A stretch of DNA of 64,000 bases from Flavobacteriales bacterium (GCA_027491215.1 JAIXWP010000135.1:24698-88697), one strand, 5' to 3'; positions 1 through 9,536 are shown, counted from the first letter of the stretch. Numbers and translations: made by a program. The notes: generated by a model not told the origin, from the sequence alone.

Positions 1-1
1 C

Positions 2-112
2 GATACAGGCTTGACAGACAATGCCAAGAGAATGGATGTACTTTTGGGCATTCGCGGAGGTTGGGTATTGCATTTGTACCGCAGAGCTCCTGATGAATAT
101 TACTTCGATTAA
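2..112 (+). CDS. C-terminal fragment of a protein truncated by the window edge (possibly outer-membrane beta-barrel)
   Basis: Open frame from nt 2 ...DTGLTDNAKRMDVLLGIRGGWVLHLYRRAPDEYYFD* ending TAA at 110-112; alternating pattern near C-terminus; start outside window. Confidence 0.5.
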   Translation, partial: DTGLTDNAKRMDVLLGIRGGWVLHLYRRAPDEYYFD

Positions 113-118
113 AAAAAC

Positions 119-1366
119 TTGCACTCACTTTACAACATCGGAATCTTTCTTTATGGCTTCGCTTTGAGGCTTGCTGCGCCGTTTGTATCGAAGGCAAAGT
201 TGTGGACAGAGGGAAGGAAAGATGTTATTTCTTCTGTAAAAAAATGGCGTGCAAATCAGCAGGGGCGAGTCATTTGGGTGCATTGCGCTTCATTGGGAGA
301 ATTTGAGCAAGGCCGTCCGATAATAGAGTTTATCAAATCGAATTATCCGGACATTCGAATATTGCTTACCTTCTTTTCTCCAAGTGGATATGAGATTCGA
401 AAGAATTACGCTCAAGCAGATTATATCTGTTATTTGCCATTGGATACCCCTTCCCTATCTCGCCAATTTGTGCATGCTGCGCGGCCGAGCGCATCGATTT
501 TTGTGAAGTATGAGTATTGGGCGAACTATTTTTTTCAGTTAAAAAAAGAGCACATTCCACTTTTCATTGTGTCTGGTATTTTTCGTGAAAATCAGCGATT
601 CTTCTGCTCACAAAAAGCCTTTTGGTCCAGTGTATTTTCTTCCGTGGATCATTTCTTTTTACAAAATAAAAATTCACAGCTTCTTCTACAACGTGTATCA
701 GATCGACCAGCTACAGTATGCGGAGACACACGTTATGATCGTGTAGAGGCGATTGCAAAAGACTTCCATTCTATTGAACAGATCGAAGAATTTGCAGGCC
801 AAGCTAATGTGTTGATTGGTGGAAGTACTTATGCATCTGAGGAAAAAATTATTCGTGAATTATTGGATGAGCACTCCAATTGGAAGGCCATCATTGCTCC
901 GCATGAAATCGAAGAATCGCGTTTGAAAGAGATCGAGCAGTTGTTTGGATCGATGATTGTTCGATTTAGTCAATGGAATAAAGAGTCATCAAACAGCGCT
1001 CGTGTGATGTTGATTGATAATATGGGAATGCTTTCGCGCATTTATCATTATGGTCACATTGCCTTGATTGGCGGCGGTTTTGGGAAGGGTATTCACAACA
1101 CATTGGAGGCGGCAGTTTATGGGATGCCATTATTCTTTGGGCCGCGCTATCAAAAATTTGATGAAGCAGTGCAATTGATTGCAAACGGTGCGGCGGAGAG
1201 TGCTGATGAAATGTCTGGATTGCAAAATCGGATGACATTCACGATGAAAGATCTAGAAAAGCGTAAAAAAATGGGTGCTTCGGCGCGCATTCAAGTAGAA
1301 GATAATTTGGGCAGTGTGGCGATAATTGTAAAACACCTTGAAAATCAAGGGATTTTAGCGAGATAA
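119..1366 (+). CDS. kdtA: 3-deoxy-D-manno-octulosonic acid transferase (Kdo transferase)
   Basis: 415-aa ORF (TTG start) with KdtA/WaaA-type motifs: WVHCASLGEFEQGRPIIE, FVKYEYWANYF, GGSTYASEE, GGGFGKGIHNTLEAAVYGMPLFFGPRYQKF. Confidence 0.93.
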   Translation: MHSLYNIGIFLYGFALRLAAPFVSKAKLWTEGRKDVISSVKKWRANQQGRVIWVHCASLGEFEQGRPIIEFIKSNYPDIRILLTFFSPSGYEIRKNYAQADYICYLPLDTPSLSRQFVHAARPSASIFVKYEYWANYFFQLKKEHIPLFIVSGIFRENQRFFCSQKAFWSSVFSSVDHFFLQNKNSQLLLQRVSDRPATVCGDTRYDRVEAIAKDFHSIEQIEEFAGQANVLIGGSTYASEEKIIRELLDEHSNWKAIIAPHEIEESRLKEIEQLFGSMIVRFSQWNKESSNSARVMLIDNMGMLSRIYHYGHIALIGGGFGKGIHNTLEAAVYGMPLFFGPRYQKFDEAVQLIANGAAESADEMSGLQNRMTFTMKDLEKRKKMGASARIQVEDNLGSVAIIVKHLENQGILAR

Positions 1367-1433
1367 TTTTTTTCGAAAAAAATTTGACAAAATGAATATC
1401 CGTGCTACATTTGCCATCCCAAAATTGTGTTAA

Positions 1434-1506
1434 GCGAGAATAGCTCAGTTGGTAGAGCATAACCTTGCCAAGGTTAGGGTCGCGAGTTCGAGTCTCGTTT
1501 CTCGCT
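1434..1506 (+). tRNA. tRNA-Gly (anticodon GCC)
   Basis: Acceptor GCGAGAA/TTCTCGC, D-arm TAGCTCAGTTGGTAGAGCA, anticodon stem-loop AACCTTGCCAAGGTT, T-arm GTTCGAGTC. Confidence 0.95.
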
Positions 1507-1510
1507 CGAA

Positions 1511-1543
1511 TCTCCCGGTCTGTTTGCAGATCGGGATTTTTTT
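1511..1543 (+). terminator. intrinsic terminator after tRNA-Gly
   Basis: TCCCGGTCTG-TTTG-CAGATCGGGA stem followed by T8. Confidence 0.8.
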
Positions 1544-1550
1544 TAGTATT

Positions 1551-1636
1551 GCCCTGGTGGTGGAATCGGTAGACACACAGGACTTAAAATCCTGCGGTCA
1601 GTAATGACTGTGCGGGTTCAAGTCCCGCCCGGGGTA
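1551..1636 (+). tRNA. tRNA-Leu (anticodon TAA)
   Basis: Class II tRNA: GCCCTGG...CCGGGGTA acceptor, CAGGACTTAAAATCCTG anticodon arm, variable arm GGTCAGTAATGACT, GGGTTCAAGTCCC T-arm. Confidence 0.95.
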
Positions 1637-1647
1637 CTAAAATTAGA

Positions 1648-1677
1648 AGGGCCGTCTTTTACGAGACGGCCCTTTTT
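1648..1677 (+). terminator. intrinsic terminator after tRNA-Leu
   Basis: GGGCCGTCT-TTTACG-AGACGGCCC followed by T-tract. Confidence 0.85.
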
Positions 1678-1680
1678 CAA

Positions 1681-1829
1681 TTACAAATGACAAGTCACAA
1701 ATGACAAATGATCTCGCGTACCGCGAGAAATGATTTCAAACGCCGAACGCCAATCTCCTAACCTCAAACTCTGAACATCTAACCCCAATCCCCTATCTCC
1801 TAACCCCTCATGCCTAACCCCGAACCCCA
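1681..1829. repeat. heptanucleotide-periodic intergenic repeats (TGACAAA-type x4, then AACCCCN-type x13)
   Basis: TTACAAA TGACAAG TCACAAA TGACAAA (1681-1708) and AACGCCG AACGCCA ATCTCCT AACCTCA AACTCTG AACATCT AACCCCA ATCCCCT ATCTCCT AACCCCT CATGCCT AACCCCG AACCCCA (1739-1829), no frame slips. Confidence 0.8.
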
Positions 1830-1836
1830 CTCGCTT

Positions 1837-2547
1837 TTACTCGCGGTTTTCTAGGCGGAAGCCTACGCCGTGGACGTTGACGATGGCCAGGTTGGGATCG
1901 TCGCTGAGGTATTTGCGAAGTTTAGTGATGAACACATCCATGCTGCGTCCTACGAAGTAGCTATCATCTCCCCAAATCATATTAGCTATGAGCTCTCGCT
2001 CTAATACTTGATCTTGGTGCTCGCAAAGCAACTTCAATAGCTCTGCTTCTTTTTTGGTAAGCTTCTTCTTATCATCACCGATTTTCAATTCATAGTTTGG
2101 AAAATCGAGTTGGTATCTACCGATATCAAATTTCAATTTATCCTTCGGCTCCTCTTTGAAATTTGGATTGCGTTTCAGAATCGCCTTGATTCGAAGAATC
2201 AATTCCTCACTGCTGAAAGGCTTAGTTATGTAGTCATCCGCACCGAGTTTGAATCCTTTAATACGATCTTCCGACATACCACGAGCTGTCAGGAATACTA
2301 TTGGAACTTCGGCATTTGTTTTACGAATATCTTCTGCCAGACTGAAACCATCCTTCTTTGGCATCATTACGTCCAAAAGACATAGGTCATATTCTTCTTT
2401 GTTAAATTGAAGTAGTCCTTCCTTGCCATCTTTCGAAAGATGCACTCTAAAGCCTTCCATTCGCAGCGCATCTTGCACAACGAATCCAAGATTCATATCG
2501 TCTTCAACTAAAAGAATTTTAGCGCTATTGGTCTTGTTTTCTTCCAT
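1837..2547 (-). CDS. OmpR-family response regulator (RprY-like)
   Basis: REC domain KILLVEDDMNLGFVVQDALRMEGF...DVMMPKKDGF...ADDYITKPF plus winged-helix C-terminal domain; adjacent to histidine kinase. Confidence 0.92.
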   Translation of the reverse strand: MEENKTNSAKILLVEDDMNLGFVVQDALRMEGFRVHLSKDGKEGLLQFNKEEYDLCLLDVMMPKKDGFSLAEDIRKTNAEVPIVFLTARGMSEDRIKGFKLGADDYITKPFSSEELILRIKAILKRNPNFKEEPKDKLKFDIGRYQLDFPNYELKIGDDKKKLTKKEAELLKLLCEHQDQVLERELIANMIWGDDSYFVGRSMDVFITKLRKYLSDDPNLAIVNVHGVGFRLENRE

Positions 2548-3820
2548 TTTCTGCGAGTTTAAAATACAGTGTAAACGTGCTTCCTTCTCCTACTCTACTA
2601 TCTACTTTAATCTTTGCGCGATGCGCTTTAATGATGGTGTCAACATAGAATAACCCTAGGCCAAAGCCTTTCACGTTGTGTAGGTTACCCGTAGGCACAC
2701 GATAAAACTTATCGAAGATCATTCGAAGTTGGCTTCTCTCGATACCAACTCCATTGTCTTTTACTTTGACTATAATTTCTTCCTCTTTATTAGTAGTCTC
2801 TATCGTTATCACCGGTTCTTTATCGGTGTACTTACGCGCATTATCGAGCAAATTATATATCACATTCGTGATATGTACTAAGTCGCCATTGATGATGCTG
2901 TTGGTTGCATTTAGGCGAGTGTTCAGTGTTCCACCGGCCTCTTCAATGTTGATGCTAAATGTATTTTCTGCTTTTCGAATAACCTCATGTAAGTCAATGC
3001 GCTCGCGCTTTATATTCACTTTTTTCGGAGAAAGTGTTGCAATTTGGAGCACTTTATCTACCTGACTTCTTAAGCGATTATTTTCATTTTTTATGATATT
3101 GATATATTGAAAATATCGCTCCGGTTGTTTTGTGATCTCAGGATTATTGAGCGCTTCTGCCGACAGGCTTATGGTTGAGATAGGCGTCTTCAGTTCGTGC
3201 GTCATATTGTTGATGAAGTCGCTCTTTACTTCTGACAAACGCTTATGTTTTAAAATGACGAAAATCGTGTAAGAGAAGAATACAACAATGAGGAATATGA
3301 CAAAGCTCGAATACATCCAGAAGTCGAGCTGCTTTAGGATAATCGCAGTCTTGTTAGGAAACAAGACTCCAAAATAGTGGCCGTCTTGTTCAAACTTCGA
3401 AGTGATAGCCACCTTTTCAGGTTTTACTAAAAAATCTTCTTTGTCAAAATCAACTCTACTGGCAAATACTACAGAATCCGTGAAGCAGTCGTAGATCCCA
3501 TATTCAAAGTCTTCTGTGAGATTGTATCGTTCAAATTCTTCCTTGATAAGGGTTTCAAGAAGAAAAGGTGAAGGAGTGTCATTGATATTTGCAACGAAAA
3601 AATTGGATTCTTTAGCTAGAACGGGCTCCGTTACCGCAGAGTCATTGTTCATGACCAAGATTTGGTCTACCACATTGGTAAGGGCCAACATCACATGATC
3701 ATTAAACTGACGTTCTTGAATTCCGTAGGCCTTTCTAACCCAAAAGACCTGCCCTGCCACGATAACACCAAGTGATACGATGGCCAGCAGGACCACGATG
3801 ACAATTGTTCTTCTGCTCAT
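2525..3820 (-). CDS. sensor histidine kinase (RprX-like)
   Basis: N-terminal TM and periplasmic domain, NNMTHELKTPISTI H-box, NVIYNLLDNARKYT N-box, GFGLGLFYV G-box; overlaps response regulator start. Confidence 0.92.
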   Translation of the reverse strand: MSRRTIVIVVLLAIVSLGVIVAGQVFWVRKAYGIQERQFNDHVMLALTNVVDQILVMNNDSAVTEPVLAKESNFFVANINDTPSPFLLETLIKEEFERYNLTEDFEYGIYDCFTDSVVFASRVDFDKEDFLVKPEKVAITSKFEQDGHYFGVLFPNKTAIILKQLDFWMYSSFVIFLIVVFFSYTIFVILKHKRLSEVKSDFINNMTHELKTPISTISLSAEALNNPEITKQPERYFQYINIIKNENNRLRSQVDKVLQIATLSPKKVNIKRERIDLHEVIRKAENTFSINIEEAGGTLNTRLNATNSIINGDLVHITNVIYNLLDNARKYTDKEPVITIETTNKEEEIIVKVKDNGVGIERSQLRMIFDKFYRVPTGNLHNVKGFGLGLFYVDTIIKAHRAKIKVDSRVGEGSTFTLYFKLAENGRKQDQ

Positions 3821-3882
3821 AATTCTTGCTACGAATTTAGGTAAAAGGACGAATTATTATCTTCGCCGACAAACCAAATAAT

Positions 3883-4764
3883 ATGAAAGCCTACGTATTT
3901 CCCGGACAGGGGTCACAGTTTACAGGAATGGGTAAAGATTTATATGAATCTTCTCCTGTTGCAAAAGAGATGATGGAGAAAGCCAATGAGATTCTCGGAT
4001 TCCGTTTGACAGACATCATGTTTGAAGGAAGTGAAGAAGATTTGAAGCAGACAAGAGTAACACAGCCTGCCATCTTCTTGCATTCTGTGGTATTAGCTGC
4101 ATGTCTTGGCGATTCGTTTCAACCACAAATGGTAGCAGGTCATAGCTTGGGTGAATTCTCAGCATTGGTTGCAAACAAGACCCTCTCATTTGAAGATGCA
4201 CTTCGCTTGGTTTATGCTCGTGCCATGGCAATGCAGAAGGCATGCGAAGTCAAGCCATCTACGATGGCTGCTATCCTTGGATTGGAAGATGAAGTCGTTG
4301 AAAAAATTTGTGCTGAAACCCCAGGAGTGGTGGTTGCAGCAAACTATAACTGTCCTGGACAATTAGTTATTTCGGGAGAAGTTGAAGCAATTGATGCAGC
4401 TTGTGCGGCATTGACTGCGGCTGGAGCTAAGCGTGCTTTGAAGCTCGCTGTGGGTGGTGCATTCCACAGCCCATTGATGGAACCAGCACGCGTTGAGTTG
4501 GAAGCTGCAATTGCTGCCACTCCATTCGCAACTCCAATTTGCCCAGTCTATCAAAACGTAACTGCATCAGCCGTATCGAATCCTGATGAAATCAAACAAA
4601 ACTTGATTGTACAATTGACCGCTCCAGTAAAATGGACTCAGACAATGAATGCAATGTTGGCTGACGGTTGTGCAGAGGTGATTGAAGTTGGTCCTGGTAA
4701 AGTGCTTCAAGGCTTATTTAAGAAAGTGAGCCGCGACTTACCAACATCTTCTGCAGCTCTATAA
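3883..4764 (+). CDS. fabD: ACP S-malonyltransferase
   Basis: MKAYVFPGQGSQFTGMGKDLYE...VAGHSLGEFSALV...GGAFHSPLM...EVGPGKVLQGL. Confidence 0.96.
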   Translation: MKAYVFPGQGSQFTGMGKDLYESSPVAKEMMEKANEILGFRLTDIMFEGSEEDLKQTRVTQPAIFLHSVVLAACLGDSFQPQMVAGHSLGEFSALVANKTLSFEDALRLVYARAMAMQKACEVKPSTMAAILGLEDEVVEKICAETPGVVVAANYNCPGQLVISGEVEAIDAACAALTAAGAKRALKLAVGGAFHSPLMEPARVELEAAIAATPFATPICPVYQNVTASAVSNPDEIKQNLIVQLTAPVKWTQTMNAMLADGCAEVIEVGPGKVLQGLFKKVSRDLPTSSAAL

Positions 4765-5441
4765 TGAAATCGAATAGACTTTTAAGCATAACCATCATCG
4801 CACTTGCGGTGGTGGTTTGTGTTTTTAAAGCCATAGATAGTTATCTCATGCTCCGCTACATCGGAGCAGTGAAGTTATACCGTGATGGACTTGTGCATTC
4901 CTATTATTCAAAATGGCAAAATCTTGCAGAAGGAGTAGTGCCATTTGGTGGATTGCTCCATTTGTCACTTTACACTTTACTTATTATTTGGACGTATCGA
5001 GTTTACTTCAATATACATCGACTCGATAATTACCAACCAGAGAATAGCTTGAATTGGTCCGTAATTGGCTGGATTTTTCCCGCCTTGAATTTTATTTATC
5101 CCTATAGAATTATCTCTGAAAGTTATTTAGAATATCAGAATCAAATAGAGTTTGATGCCTACAGAACAAAGAATCCCATTTTGATTTGGTGGATTCTTTT
5201 CATGTTTAGTTACGCTCTAATTCCTGTCATCATCACTTTTCTTGGTGGAAATGCGGCGGTAGCGAACCCCACGAATGGTATCTTAATCCAACTTCGTTTT
5301 CAAATACTCGGAAATGTTGGAGCCATCATCTCGATGGTGTTTTTAGCTCGCTATATTTGGAATATGATGCGGCTGGAGCCTCAATTTATGACACTAGCGC
5401 CTCGAAAGGCCATGCCAATTGAAGATCATTTAATACCATAA
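4764..5441 (+). CDS. DUF4328-type membrane protein
   Basis: 225 aa, multiple TM segments, WVIGWIFPALNFIYPYRI-like motif; overlaps fabD stop by 1 nt. Confidence 0.7.
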   Translation: MKSNRLLSITIIALAVVVCVFKAIDSYLMLRYIGAVKLYRDGLVHSYYSKWQNLAEGVVPFGGLLHLSLYTLLIIWTYRVYFNIHRLDNYQPENSLNWSVIGWIFPALNFIYPYRIISESYLEYQNQIEFDAYRTKNPILIWWILFMFSYALIPVIITFLGGNAAVANPTNGILIQLRFQILGNVGAIISMVFLARYIWNMMRLEPQFMTLAPRKAMPIEDHLIP

Positions 5442-5445
5442 AAAA

Positions 5446-5470
5446 AACCGAGCAATTGCTCGGTTTTTTT
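5446..5470. terminator. bidirectional intrinsic terminator between convergent genes
   Basis: AAAAAACCGAGCAATTGCTCGGTTTTTTT perfect palindromic hairpin with A/T tracts both sides. Confidence 0.85.
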
Positions 5471-5487
5471 ATTATCACCAGGATAAA

Positions 5488-5679
5488 CTATTTTGTGTTG
5501 TTCGATTCAATGAAGTTGAACAAATTGCTCATGATTTCTTCTCGAGCAACTAGCTCTTCTTGAAGTTTTTTGTTTCGCTCTTCAAGTTGCTTAACTTCTT
5601 GCTTAAGCGCTTCCAATTCAGAGAGCGAATTTGCATCGAGTCTTGTAGCTTGTTTGCGGTATTGATTTGGATTTTCCAC
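5488..5679 (-). CDS. small coiled-coil protein (63 aa)
   Basis: Charged heptad-like ELEALKQEVKQLEERNKKLQEELVAREE; convergent terminator at its 3' end. Confidence 0.6.
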   Translation of the reverse strand: MENPNQYRKQATRLDANSLSELEALKQEVKQLEERNKKLQEELVAREEIMSNLFNFIESNNTK

Positions 5680-5789
5680 GGTACCAATAATTTAGTTTTT
5701 CAAAGATGAGGTGAAGTTAGGCATAGTTCAACTCAGTTGTGCCCCAAAGTAATTAACCTATACCTGTTAATCATCAACAATTCTCAAAA

Positions 5790-5807
5790 AACTGATAAAA
5801 GTCAGTT
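5790..5807. promoter_or_regulatory. candidate CRP/FNR-family operator upstream of uspA
   Basis: Perfect inverted repeat AACTGA-TAAAAG-TCAGTT; centre 5798.5 lies 58.5 nt upstream of G of CACTTTTG (5850-5857), a 7/8 match to TAnnTTTG. Confidence 0.65.
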
Positions 5808-5880
5808 CCTCGTCTGACAGCCCTCACTTCTCGGTACAAGATAACCCGTCACTTTTGAATCACAATTAATTACCGGGAGT

Positions 5881-6702
5881 ATGAAAACAATATTAGCAAC
5901 CACCGATTTCACGCAGGAATCAAGAGCAGCGGTGAATTATGCTGCACGATTAGCATTAATAAACAAATGTGAGTTGCAAATTCTCCATGCGACTTACATA
6001 CCTGTCATCAGCGATGCTTTTCTTGATGTGACGACTACACTGGAAGAGGTTGAAAAAAGTGATAAGGCAAAGATGGCCGATTTAGTGAGACATATACAAT
6101 CCAAGCAAGGTCCGGCACTGCGCGTTAAAGGCATCAATGAAGTTGGGTTGACGGAAGAATTATTGAAAGATAAAATCACACAACCTGAGGACACATTGGT
6201 TGTGATGGGAGTAAAGCATGTAGATAGATTTAGCAGAGCTATTTTTGGCAGCACCGCCACATCATTAGCGGGACAGATTCCATGCCCATTGATGATCATT
6301 CCGCCTGAAGCGCGTTTCAGACCATGGAAGAAGCTAGCCTTTTCTTTTGATAACAAAGAAATTCCAGTGAAGAGTGGAATTAGTTTTATAAAAGAGATGG
6401 CCAGTATCTATAGCTCTAAGCTGCATTTTGTGCATGTGATGGGAATGGATGAAGTAACAAAAGACAGCACACCGATCAGCACCATTCGTGACATCATAGG
6501 TGGTGAAACACATCTCCACTTCTTAGAAGGGAAAGATGATACTGTGGCAGCAGTGCGCGATTGGATTCGCAGATACAAAGCAAATGTTGTTGTTATGGTC
6601 GCACGAAAGCACAATATTTTCTGGCGCATGTTCAATGAGTCACACACCACAGAGATGGCCTTTGAAAGCAGCGTACCCGTATTAGTGCTTCCAGAAAATT
6701 AA
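5881..6702 (+). CDS. universal stress protein (tandem UspA domains)
   Basis: 273 aa, MKTILATTDFTQESRAAVNYAARLA...VVMGVKHVDRFSRAIFGSTATSLAGQIPCPLMIIP and second repeat ...VLVLPEN. Confidence 0.9.
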   Translation: MKTILATTDFTQESRAAVNYAARLALINKCELQILHATYIPVISDAFLDVTTTLEEVEKSDKAKMADLVRHIQSKQGPALRVKGINEVGLTEELLKDKITQPEDTLVVMGVKHVDRFSRAIFGSTATSLAGQIPCPLMIIPPEARFRPWKKLAFSFDNKEIPVKSGISFIKEMASIYSSKLHFVHVMGMDEVTKDSTPISTIRDIIGGETHLHFLEGKDDTVAAVRDWIRRYKANVVVMVARKHNIFWRMFNESHTTEMAFESSVPVLVLPEN

Positions 6703-6720
6703 TTTTAAGAATAACTCTGA

Positions 6721-7095
6721 ATGAAAATCCAAATATCAGATACAGCAACTATACGCGAAATTCAGCGCGCATTTTCGGATCGATTTCCTTTTTTGAAATT
6801 GGAGTTTTTCTCACGTCCTCACCAAAAAGGTAAAGGATCAGAAAAGAAATATATGAAAACAGACGATGCGCTATTAAAGGATTTTCGACGAGTTCATCGC
6901 GCTGGAGATCTTATCATTCAGCCTGACATGAGCGTTACAGAGCTTGAAACAATGTTTCATGACAACTTTGGACTTTTTGTTCAGGTATTCAGACGCAGCG
7001 GGAAATTATGGCTCGAAACAACTGCCACTGATAGTTGGACCTTGACCTTACAAAATGATCAAGGCAAAGAACTATCCGATAGTTATAGTTCATAA
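6721..7095 (+). CDS. conserved-looking hypothetical protein between uspA and ccoI
   Basis: 124-aa ORF collinear with cbb3 assembly genes; no family confidently recognised. Confidence 0.7.
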   Translation: MKIQISDTATIREIQRAFSDRFPFLKLEFFSRPHQKGKGSEKKYMKTDDALLKDFRRVHRAGDLIIQPDMSVTELETMFHDNFGLFVQVFRRSGKLWLETTATDSWTLTLQNDQGKELSDSYSS

Positions 7096-9532
7096 TACAT
7101 TGACCGCTCCTTCCAGCACATATCAAAAAATCCAAACCACTTGTTTTCATTGTGGTGAAGTTTGTCCAGACATCAATAATAAGATTGAAGACAAGCACTT
7201 TTGTTGTGATGGCTGCAAAGCAGTTTATAAAATCCTAAATGACAATGGCCTTTGTGGCTATTACGATATTGATGAAAGCAAGGGCATTTCTCCTAAACTA
7301 GCTCCGTCCGACGACCGATTTGCATACTTAGATGATGCCACGACTGTTCGATCACTGATATCTTTTGAGAATGAAATAGAAATTCACGTTACGTTTTCGC
7401 TTCCACAAATTCATTGTAGCTCATGTGTATGGCTCTTAGAACATCTCTATAAACTCAATCCAGCAGTAAAAAAATCAGAAACCAATTTTCTTCGAAAGCA
7501 ACTATTTATCATTTTTGATAAGCAGCAAACTAGCTTGAGAAAAATCGTTGAGCTGCTCGCTACAATAGGCTACGAACCTCATTTACAACTTTCCGACACC
7601 AAAGAAAAGAAGTACAATTCTCCCAATAGAAAACGCATCCATCGATTGACCGTGGCTGGGTTTTGTTTTGGGAATATCATGTTACTTTCTTTTCCTGAAT
7701 ATCTCAGCGACTATCGCAGAGATGTTGAAATGACAGAACTATTTGGATACCTAAATCTCCTACTTTCATTGCCTGTGTTGCTTTACAGCGGCAGCGAATT
7801 TTTTATTTCGGCATATCAAGGCTTACGAGCAAGGTTTTTAAATATCGATCTTCCCCTAAGTCTGAGTTTGCTCATCACTTTTGGGCGCAGTCTTTACGAG
7901 ATCTATACGCATACAGGTCCTGGATACTTTGATTCGATGGCTGGTATCATATTTTTCATGTTGATTGGTCGTTACTTTCAAGATAAGAAGCACGTATCGC
8001 TACAATTCGATAGAGACTTTCGCAGTTTCTTTCCTATTTCGGTTCGAATTGCAATAGGAAATACAGTAGAAACCATTCCTTTGAGTCAATTGAAAGTAAA
8101 AAACCGAATGATCATTCGGTCAACAGAATTAATTCCTGCAGATTCTATCCTCATTGAAGGAGACGCACGCATCGACTACAGCTTTGTAACTGGCGAAGCT
8201 CGCCCAGAGCATGTGAAGGCTGGAGAATTGGTCTATGCCGGAGGGCGACAGACTGCAGGTGAGATTAAATTAGAGGTTATTCATGAAGTAGAGCAAAGTT
8301 ATCTCACCCGACTATGGAATCGCGAAAACACGAAGAGTTATAAGGGTTCGATGGACAATATGGTGCATAAACTCGCACGTCACTTCACTTTATTTCTGTT
8401 ACTGCTCTCTTTAGGTAGTTTCCTGTACTGGGCGCCATCAGATATGAATCGCGGCATCCATGCGCTGACCACCATCTTGATCGTAGCTTGTCCTTGTGCT
8501 CTTTTGCTCAGCGCTACGTTTACTCATGCTTCAGTCATAAGTGTTTTGGGAAAAAATGGTGTATTCATAAAGAGCGCTAATATGCTCGAGAAGATTTCGT
8601 CCATTCGTCATATTATTTGGGACAAGACAGGAACCCTTACCAATGTAAAGAATCAGAAAATTGAATATCAAGGTCAAGAGCTAAATGAGCCCGAACTCCA
8701 ATTTATTCTGGCGTTAGTGAATCAATCCAACCACCCTATAAGTCGGTCGATATATGAGTATCTCCGGCCAAAAGTCCAAACGGAAATTTCGAAGACTATC
8801 AATTTTTTCCAAGAAAAAATAGGAGAAGGAATCACTGGTGAAATAGACACACATCATTTTGCGATCGGAAAAGCAAGCTTTGTAGGATTGCCATTAAGAA
8901 TAATAGAGAAACAATCTCGCACCTACTTGAGTATTGACAGGCATATCATTGGATATTTTAGTTTTAGTAATGAGATAAGAGAAGGCTTAGTGGAGAATAT
9001 TCAAACGCTTCAATCGAAGGGTTATCAATTCACGATTCTAAGCGGTGACAATGCCGATCAGCGAGATCAATTTGAAATTTATTTTGGACAACATACTCCA
9101 ATGTTTTTTGGTCAGTCTCCCCATGATAAAACGAATAAAATCCACTCCTATCAAGCCAGCGGCGAACAAGTGATGATGGTCGGTGATGGATTGAATGATG
9201 CAGGTGCGTTGATGCAAAGCAATGTAGGAATCGCTATTTCCGATGATGTGAATAATTTTACTCCAGCATGTGATATGATTATGGAGGGAAAATCATTTTC
9301 TCAGTTCGGAAAAATTCTTGAATACATATCTTCAACTAAGCGAATAATTATTGCAAGTTTTATTTTATCACTACTATATAATATTGTTGGATTGAGCATT
9401 GCTGTTCGTGGTGAAATGTCGCCATTAGTTGCTGCTATACTTATGCCTTTGAGCTCAATATCAATCATTCTATTCACAACAACTGTCTCTCGCATTAAGG
9501 CTAAAACTGTAGGTTTGAGAGCATCTCTATAA
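7055..9532 (+). CDS. ccoI: heavy-metal (copper) P-type ATPase, cbb3 oxidase assembly type
   Basis: N-terminal CFHCGEVC...CCDGCKAVY, metal-binding IHCSSCVW, TGEARPE, CPCALLLSATF, DKTGTLT, GDGLNDAGAL; true start probably downstream of 7055 since the ORF overlaps the upstream gene. Confidence 0.93.
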   Translation: MIKAKNYPIVIVHNTLTAPSSTYQKIQTTCFHCGEVCPDINNKIEDKHFCCDGCKAVYKILNDNGLCGYYDIDESKGISPKLAPSDDRFAYLDDATTVRSLISFENEIEIHVTFSLPQIHCSSCVWLLEHLYKLNPAVKKSETNFLRKQLFIIFDKQQTSLRKIVELLATIGYEPHLQLSDTKEKKYNSPNRKRIHRLTVAGFCFGNIMLLSFPEYLSDYRRDVEMTELFGYLNLLLSLPVLLYSGSEFFISAYQGLRARFLNIDLPLSLSLLITFGRSLYEIYTHTGPGYFDSMAGIIFFMLIGRYFQDKKHVSLQFDRDFRSFFPISVRIAIGNTVETIPLSQLKVKNRMIIRSTELIPADSILIEGDARIDYSFVTGEARPEHVKAGELVYAGGRQTAGEIKLEVIHEVEQSYLTRLWNRENTKSYKGSMDNMVHKLARHFTLFLLLLSLGSFLYWAPSDMNRGIHALTTILIVACPCALLLSATFTHASVISVLGKNGVFIKSANMLEKISSIRHIIWDKTGTLTNVKNQKIEYQGQELNEPELQFILALVNQSNHPISRSIYEYLRPKVQTEISKTINFFQEKIGEGITGEIDTHHFAIGKASFVGLPLRIIEKQSRTYLSIDRHIIGYFSFSNEIREGLVENIQTLQSKGYQFTILSGDNADQRDQFEIYFGQHTPMFFGQSPHDKTNKIHSYQASGEQVMMVGDGLNDAGALMQSNVGIAISDDVNNFTPACDMIMEGKSFSQFGKILEYISSTKRIIIASFILSLLYNIVGLSIAVRGEMSPLVAAILMPLSSISIILFTTTVSRIKAKTVGLRASL

Positions 9533-9536
9533 AATG

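Noticed and set aside
1681-1829. Possible CRISPR array
   Set aside because: The repeats are contiguous degenerate heptads without conserved 25-40-nt repeats or unique spacers, and there are no cas genes.
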